Shown piece by piece: positions 59,701 through 64,000 of a DNA stretch of 64,000 nt. Source of the DNA: Hypomyces perniciosus (Eukaryota > Ascomycota > Sordariomycetes > Hypocreales > Hypocreaceae); NCBI GenBank assembly GCA_008477525.1, contig SPDT01000013.1, positions 1,535,501-1,599,500 of the forward strand, written 5' to 3'. The notes below the pieces were generated by a model. The model was not told the DNA's origin and ran no database searches. It was given only the letters and a program-made list of their open reading frames with translations. The stretch's first letter is position 1. Every line of letters begins with the position of its first letter. The translations under genes and the position numbers were made by a program.

Positions 59701-62700
59701 ATAAAGACCTATTAGTATATAAACTTTACCTTAATAGTAAACTAGCTAATTATTACTAATAACCTAGTTATTACTATAAAATATACTAATTACTCCTTAA
59801 CTTTAAACCTTTTACTAAATAAAATAATCTCTTTATTAAGCTTATAAAACAGCTAAATGCAAATACTTTTATAGTTTTAGCAGCAAACCTGTAATAGTCT
59901 ATTATATAACCTATAAACTAGCAGTTATAACTCTGGCTACTATACTTTACAGGTAGGCTATCTATTAAATAGAATTTAGTCCCTATCCTTTAATTTAAAG
60001 CAATACTAAAGTAACACTCTTATTTATAAGCGACTTTATATATTACTAGTTACTATAATATACTACTGCAGATCCCTTTAATTTATATAAGCTATTAGCT
60101 TTTATACTACAAAAACACTATAAAATTATTAATATATAGCTTTACTGCAATTCTTTAATGTCAATAAGATTATAAAAATTAAAGCATTAAAACAAAACGT
60201 CAGTAAAGTTGAATTTCCCTAGCCTATATTTAATATAAAAATTAAATAAAGCTAGTTTATTAAAAGCCTCTTCCTGCTAGTATAAAAGCTTTTACTTATT
60301 TATAAAGTAATAGTAGTTAAAATAGTCTATTATAACCTAAATCTCTATATTTATATAGGCTAAATAATATCTTTATATTTAGAAAGCCTTTATAATAGTA
60401 AAAAATTTAATATTAAAAGTATAATAATATAATTTAAAACTATTTAGCTTTTTTAATATATATACTATAAAGTATTAAATATCTCGCTAATATTAAGCTA
60501 ATACTGCTTTAATTATATAGTTTAACCTATTGATCTTTATATAAATTAATGCCTTTAGGTTATAATATATTAAAATAAGTTTCTTTAAAAACTTTCCTTT
60601 AAGCTATTAAAAAGCTTTGAAAGCGCTAGGCTTTAGCTGTAAAAAACCTTTTTACTTCCTATAAATAAAATCTATTAAAAGTACTGTAATTTTACTGTAA
60701 TTTTTAATAAAGTAATAGTAAAACCCTATAAATCCTAGAAATATAAAGATATTATAGATACTTTAAATACTGGTTATTTAATAATAGCTTAAATATATAA
60801 CTATTCTATTTTAATTTTATTAAATATAATAATATATTTAAAGAAAAGTATTAAAGTAATATAAAAGATATATTTATTAATATTAGTATATAGCTTTATA
60901 TTTTATAACTTTTTAAAAACTTAGCGAATATATTATATATACTTTTTAAAGGTATAGTTATAGATTAGTATATTATTAAGATATATAATATAAATCAAAT
61001 TAATTAGATTCTATCGTATATTATTAATATATTACTAAAAAGTTATAAGGGAATTTATAAGGCTAAATAGTATAATATTATACTTAAAGTATTTATATTA
61101 ATAGTAAAATACTGTTTTCTATCTATTTTCTTTGCAGATTGGTATCTGGTAATATATATCCTTTAAATTAAATTTAATGAAAATCTTAATATATAACAGT
61201 CTATTAAAAACTTTAAAAATTAATAATAAAAAAGCGCAGTTTTTGTAAATTATTTTATTTAAAGTAAAAAAATCAATATATATTTACAGTTTACTGCCTT
61301 TCTTTAATATAAAGATTATAAGGGCACTTATAAAACTAATAGACTACTAAATCTATATAATTTATAATACTTTTTCTAAATACTTACAGAAAGCTTTTAG
61401 CTCTTTAAATATTAAGTTATAAATAAAACTCTATAAAGGCATTTTTTTATCTTTAAACTTAATAGTATACAATTTATTTACTAGTATATTAGCAGCTTTT
61501 TTTATAGAGAAGATATTAATAACATTATAATATATAAACGCAATTTTAAATATAAAGCCAATTTATAGTCTTTTAAGGAAATAGCTATATTTAAGTTAAA
61601 AGATAGTAAATCTTTTAAAGCTTTTAATTTAACTTATAGCTTTTTTTTTAGTTATTAATATAAAAGCTATTTAGGCTTTTTTAATAGTTTATTATAACTG
61701 CTTTTTAAAGGCTATTAAAGTAATAGAATCCCCAGTTAAAGGATAATTCTATCGATTATACTTTTATAAAAGGGTAAAATTAACTTCTTAAAATTAAAGT
61801 TTTCTTAAAATAAAGTCTTTTAAGCTATTAGTAATAATATAATAAAGTAGCTACTTTTTCTCTACTCTTTAATTATTAAGTATCTTTATAAATATATCTA
61901 TATAACTATAAATTATAGCAGAAATATTTAGGAAAATAGCAGTAAACTTAAAAACTAATAATAAACTTTTTAATTAATCCTTTTATTATAAAGAGATAAT
62001 ATAAATATTACTACTAGGATTAAACAGGGCATTTATATATTACCAGTAGCTACCTAGCTGTATCTTCTTTAATCCTTTTATAAATAAATCTATATAGCAA
62101 TTATATTCCTAGGCTTAATAAACTGCAAGTTTAGTATTTCTGCTAGTAAAGTATAGCTAAATAAAGTTATTATACTTTTCAGTAAAATAATATTTACTAT
62201 TATACTTTATATAATTAAAAGCTTAGCAGGAGGTTTTATAGTAAAGATTACTGCATTTCTAATAAATTACTAAATTAAAGAGGTTTCTTTATTCTTTTAA
62301 ACCTTTAAATACTTTAATTATTATATTTTTTAAAGTATTAGTGGTATAATCCTAGTATAATCTTTATTAACTAATAGATTTAGTCTTTTTATATTTTCTT
62401 TAAAATTAAATTTTTTATTAAAAGCTATTTATATTATTAGTATAGCTATATATAAACGTTTTAATAATTATATTAATATAAATTAACTTTTACTAGGTTA
62501 TAGGGATTTTATAGTAAAGTATTTATTTATTTATTGCAGGGGAAAAGTACTGTAAAAATATATAAATCTTAAACTATAAAAGAGTTATTTTAAAGAATTT
62601 ACTTTTAATAATCTTAAATTAAAAAGGAATAATTAAAAACTCTATATAATAGCTTAATATAAGCGAAAGATCTATAAAGTTACTTTATAGTATTTAGTTA

Positions 62701-63332
62701 AATTATTGTAATTATTATCTTTAAGCTATTAATGAAATTTATTTTAAATAATTAATTTAATAAATCCGCCTTTCTTTTAAAATAGTTAATTTATTCCTAT
62801 TAAATATCTCCTTTTAAATAAAAAAGCAGTATAAGTAATTTTATAAGCTGTTTAAGAAAAGGTATTAAAGGATAATTTAAACTGCCTTTTAATAATAATA
62901 AAAAAAGTCTATAATTCTGCTTAAAACTTTCCTTTATAATAAAAAGCTTAAATTTATATTTTACTTTAATTACTTTTATAAAGTTATTTTAAACTAATAG
63001 TACATAATAAGTTAATTATAGGCAATAAACCTTTAATCTTTAAGAGTTTAAAAAAAGGGTTTTCCTTTTAAAAAAAAAGTATTTAAATATTTCCTCTTTA
63101 AATATATTTACTGCTTTTATTTATTTATTAAATGTAAGCATTAAATTCTTTTTTTATAAATAAAGTATTATTTAAAAAGCTTAATTAATAATCTAAAAAA
63201 ATAACTTTATTTAAAAGTCTTTATATTTAAAATATAGCCTCTTTATTAAAAGTAAACTAGTTATTTACTGCTAAAGGTATTTTTAACTTTAATAGTCTTT
63301 TTACTTTTATTAAGAATAGTAAAAGACTAGTA
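56732..63332 (-). mobile_element. Gypsy element A2, internal region, heavily RIP-mutated
   Basis: 6.6-kb copy of element A without the LINE1 and 3,763 inserts; it runs through the LINE1 site without interruption at about 60,914. More degraded than A1, with hardly any CA or TG dinucleotides over long stretches. The RT box at 60,972-60,983 reads Tyr-Leu-Asn-Asn. The self-priming site at 63,322-63,332 is present with two RIP-type changes. No ORF survives. It serves as the empty-site reference for the inserts in A1. Confidence 0.9.
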
Positions 63333-63594
63333 TATTAAAGACCCTCTTTAAGGCAGATAGATTAGGCAAAAGGCTATAACTTTAAGGAAAAGTAAAAGAG
63401 GTTAAAGAGCAGTTATTTAAAGGAGAGATAGGTGCTAATAAGTAGGTAATAAGCCAGAAATTAGTAGTTAGGTGTAGCAGCAGTAGTTTACTGGTCTCTG
63501 AAGTTTTATATCTTTGGGGACTACAGTTACTTTTATATATGCATTCCGGCCTATGTGATATCACGAGAGCTCCGGAGCTTCCGGTCTCCTAACA
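63333..63594 (-). repeat. 5' LTR of gypsy element A2
   Basis: 262 bp; the start is TATTAAAGACCC where the solo LTR has TGTCAGAGACCC, and the end is CTCCTAACA. The higher-coordinate end is much less mutated than the rest. The target duplication cannot be checked because the other end is truncated. Confidence 0.9.
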
Positions 63595-64000
63595 AAGGAT
63601 TATAAGGCTATATAAGCTGGATTAAAAAGGAAGGGCGATTTATATAGGAAATCCTCGCTAGTAACGCTTTAAGTATATTATTCTAGATTCCTATCCCTTT
63701 CTATATTTATTTTTATAGGCAAATACTTTTAGATTTACTGCTGCTATAATGAAAAAGGGGCTATCTTAAAGCCATTTAAGGCATTAGCAATAACCTTTAC
63801 AACCAACTACTTTAAAAAGCAGTATAAAATACTAGAATATAATACTACCGATTTAAATATAAGTTCTGATTCTAATAATATTACCCTGCCCCTATTAAGC
63901 GATAGCGATAAAATACTATATTAATTCCGCGGTTATATATATAAAGAGTTTATAAGCTCTGCGTTATATATATTATTAATGCCGATCTATTATTTAAAGC
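63595..64000 (+). pseudogene. Unidentified RIP-mutated coding remnant
   Basis: From 63,748 a plus-strand frame stays readable for about 60 codons (NEKGAILKPFKALAITFTTN, later LNISSDSNNITLPLLSDSDK). It reaches a TAA and continues in frame to the window edge. Composition suggests a mutated transposon gene, but I do not recognise the family. Confidence 0.35.

Noticed and set aside
1..64000. CRISPR arrays, rRNA genes, telomeric repeats, biosynthetic gene clusters or viral genomes other than retrotransposons
   Set aside because: None seen on reading; the organised repeats are all explained as transposons, LTRs or microsatellites.

Overview
The window looks like a piece of a filamentous ascomycete (Pezizomycotina) genome. 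Two genes have short GT-AG introns of 55-62 bp. Most transposons are saturated with C-to-T / G-to-A changes that create stop codons, as repeat-induced point mutation (RIP) would do. The species cannot be fixed from the sequence.

Layout. (1) 1-42,819 is a nest of transposons. A LINE on the minus strand (LINE2) is the outermost shell; its 5' end is at 42,819 and its 3' part lies beyond base 1. Gypsy element A1 (542-24,847, target duplication ATACC) sits in it. LINE1 (5,408-22,155, 15-bp duplication) sits in A1. Gypsy element B1 (6,766-17,610, ACTAC) sits in LINE1. B2 (11,231-16,650, AACGC) sits in B1. Copia element C (26,929-41,272, GTAAG/GTAAA) is inserted separately into LINE2 and holds gypsy element D (30,198-37,934, CACCT). 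Removing the inserts leaves elements of sensible length: B1 and B2 are both 5,420 bp, and A1 returns to about 7.13 kb against 7.12 kb expected for A2. (2) 42,820-54,513 is an unmutated island with few genes: an acireductone dioxygenase gene (44,159-44,800), an unrecognised 153-codon ORF (47,242-47,703) and a hemerythrin-like gene (50,890-51,764). It also holds a solo LTR of family A and a retroposed insert with an (ATC)n tail. (3) 54,514-64,000 is a second AT-rich block. It has a small hAT-type element carrying a nested foldback MITE, a second hAT left end, a heavily mutated copy of element A (A2) and an unidentified mutated coding remnant.

Only B2 looks alive: its LTRs read as identical, gag and pol are open, and pol ends in a chromodomain. 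Families A, B and D all place an 11-nt primer-binding site directly against the LTR. It is complementary to LTR sequence about 40 bp downstream of a TATA box, which is the Tf1-type self-priming arrangement. Copia C instead carries a site matching the anticodon region of initiator tRNA-Met. In A1, A2, D, LINE1 and LINE2 the reverse-transcriptase YxDD box has become YxNN.

The host genes show no operon-like relation. One belongs to methionine salvage and the other to the iron-binding hemerythrin family. Stretches described as empty were read by eye for ORFs, splice signals and repeats only.
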